NCBI GenBank assembly: GCA_964471235.1
Contig: CAYYGL010000059.1
Span: 1-25,091 of the forward strand
Direction of reading: 5' to 3'
DNA length: 25,091 nucleotides
DNA from: CAYYGL01 sp964471235
Lineage (GTDB): Bacteria > Calditrichota > Calditrichia > RBG-13-44-9 > J075
In this document: positions 24,164 to 25,091 of the stretch, piece by piece
Position numbering within the stretch: the stretch's first letter is position 1
Layout: every line of letters starts with the position of its first letter
Notes under the pieces: model-generated
The model's input: only the letters and a program-made list of their open reading frames with translations
Told to the model about the DNA's origin: nothing
Database searches by the model: none
Translations under genes and position numbers: made by a program

Positions 24164-24192
24164 TTGAATACCCGCAGCATCGGAAATATAAA
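24164..24192 (+). promoter_or_regulatory. Promoter immediately before acpH (near-leaderless mRNA)
   Basis: TTGAAT (24164-24169), 17-bp spacer, TATAAA (24187-24192). The -10 ends only 9 bp before the ATG at 24202, so transcription would begin within a few bases of the start codon. No Shine-Dalgarno is present. Confidence 0.5.
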
Positions 24193-24201
24193 ATTTACGA
24201 T

Positions 24202-24795
24202 ATGAATTTTTTGGCCCATCTCTATTTTGCAGATGACACTCCTGAGCATCTCATCGGAAGTATTTTACCGGATTTTGTATCCGGGCAATTTGAGGTTCAT
24301 TCGAAGAAACTTCGTGCCGGAATGCGGTTGCATGTAGAAATAGATAAATTTACCGATCAAAATGAGATTTTTTTAAGAAGTCAGCAACGCCTGGGGAGTG
24401 AATACCGTCTTCTTAAGGGCATCATCATTGATGTCTTTTATGATCATTTTCTTGCCGCCGGGTGGACAGAATACAGCCATATTCCGTTAGAAAAGTTTTG
24501 TGAAGACGTGTATTCGATTTTTAGGGAAAATCAATCTTTACTCTCCCCGAGATTACGGAAAGCTCTCCCGCACATGCAGAGAGATAATTGGTTGTTATCA
24601 TATCAACGGATAGACGGGATAGAGATAGCTCTTCGCAGAATATCAACCCGCCTCTCAAGACGGATAAATCTGGATGAAAGTGTAACGGTACTAAAGCAGT
24701 TTTATCCGGATTTTAAAACGGATTTTCAGGAATTCTTTCCGGAGTTGAGTGATTTTGTAAAAAACAAAAAAGGGGCATTCAACAACGGTTATTGA
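24202..24795 (+). CDS. acpH: ACP phosphodiesterase family protein (AcpH-like)
   Basis: A 197-residue member of the AcpH family (PF04336-like), HD-type metal-dependent hydrolases. E. coli AcpH removes the 4'-phosphopantetheine arm from acyl-carrier protein. Family landmarks are MNFLAHLYFAD (1-11), IGSILPDFVSG (18-28), LHVEIDKFTD (43-52) and IIIDVFYDHFLA (74-85), which supply the His and Asp metal ligands. Length is normal. The ATG fits the conserved FLAHL start; no Shine-Dalgarno precedes it, consistent with the promoter nearly abutting the gene. Its end overlaps the convergent nnrD gene by 7 bp (24789-24795). Physiological role outside E. coli is unclear. Confidence 0.9.
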   Translation: MNFLAHLYFADDTPEHLIGSILPDFVSGQFEVHSKKLRAGMRLHVEIDKFTDQNEIFLRSQQRLGSEYRLLKGIIIDVFYDHFLAAGWTEYSHIPLEKFCEDVYSIFRENQSLLSPRLRKALPHMQRDNWLLSYQRIDGIEIALRRISTRLSRRINLDESVTVLKQFYPDFKTDFQEFFPELSDFVKNKKGAFNNGY

Positions 24796-25091
24796 GAAGC
24801 AGCACCTTTAGCTAAGCGATTCAAAAAATCGTTTAGTGCGCTTCCCAGGTAATCGATTAACTCCCCGGCAAGCAGGGTATAAGTGGTTTCTTGTTCGACG
24901 ATATAATCTGCAGTCAGACCGTGGATGAAATTTCCAGTGTAAGCCGCTTCATCAGGGGAGAATCCCTGGGCTAATAAGCCGGCAATGAACCCCGTCAGCA
25001 CGTCACCGGTACCGCCGCTTGCCAGTCCGGAATTACCGGTTGAGTTGATTAATACCCGTTGGTCAGGCAGGGCAACCAGGGAGGGTGCGCC
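24789..25091 (-). CDS. nnrD: ADP/ATP-dependent NAD(P)H-hydrate dehydratase, C-terminal part (NnrD)
   Basis: The C-terminal 100 residues of the carbohydrate-kinase-fold dehydratase that repairs hydrated NAD(P)H. The open frame continues to the window edge without a start codon, so the gene is partial because of the window, not broken. The decisive motif is NSGLASGGTGDVLTG (residues 21-35 of the visible part), which holds the nucleotide-phosphate loop and catalytic Asp, followed by FIAGLLAQGFSPDEAA. In many bacteria this domain is fused to an N-terminal NnrE epimerase; that cannot be seen here. The stop (TAA at 24791-24789) lies inside the end of acpH, tail to tail. Confidence 0.93.
   Translation of the reverse strand, partial: GAPSLVALPDQRVLINSTGNSGLASGGTGDVLTGFIAGLLAQGFSPDEAAYTGNFIHGLTADYIVEQETTYTLLAGELIDYLGSALNDFLNRLAKGAASQ

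Overview
The window looks like a chromosomal segment of a diderm (Gram-negative type) bacterium. It encodes a signal-peptide protein ending in phenylalanine that resembles an outer-membrane barrel, a Wzx/Wzy-type surface-polysaccharide locus, GmhA, and the succinylase-branch lysine/diaminopimelate enzyme DapD. It also encodes a geranylgeranylglyceryl-phosphate-synthase-family enzyme, which among diderms is best known from Bacteroidetes and relatives. An FCB-type lineage (for example Calditrichota or KSB1-like) is my inference; nothing here fixes the phylum. Several promoters fit a sigma-70-like TTGnAA / TATAAT pattern. No rRNA, tRNA, CRISPR array, transposase or phage gene was seen.

Layout. 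1-4.9 kb, minus strand: two tandem cation/proton antiporters, then thpR, then recA with its own promoter and a hairpin-rich leader. 5-9 kb: an MBL-fold hydrolase (+), an orphan ABC-2-like permease (-), an unrecognised 198-residue protein (+) and a secreted barrel-like protein (+). 9-10 kb: a pentapeptide-repeat-like protein with a CCCH zinc-finger-like N terminus (-), sharing a bidirectional terminator with the barrel gene.

10.2-20.0 kb is the surface-polysaccharide locus. An O-antigen ligase/polymerase-type protein (+) faces a tightly packed minus-strand operon that reads, in transcription order, GGGP-synthase, gmhA, glycosyltransferase, glycosyltransferase, Wzx-like flippase, glycosyltransferase, glycosyltransferase, WbaP/WcaJ-type initiating phosphosugar transferase. 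A good promoter sits just before the GGGP-synthase and many genes overlap by 4 or 8 bp. Together they could start, extend, flip and polymerise a lipid-linked glycan; the GGGP-synthase adds a possible ether-lipid step.

20.3-25.1 kb: a single-gene unit for an acidic zinc-ribbon protein (-) with promoter, near-perfect Shine-Dalgarno and terminator; then trmH, dapB-dapD and acpH (+), and the C-terminal part of nnrD (-) running off the window. The spacer between dapD and acpH carries an unusual cluster of TGTTAA/TTAACA hexamers, and acpH appears to be transcribed as a nearly leaderless mRNA.

No complete, clearly new multi-gene system was found. The most unusual items are the GGGP-synthase heading the glycan operon, the hexamer cluster beside acpH, the acidic zinc-ribbon protein, the zinc-finger pentapeptide protein, and the recA leader.
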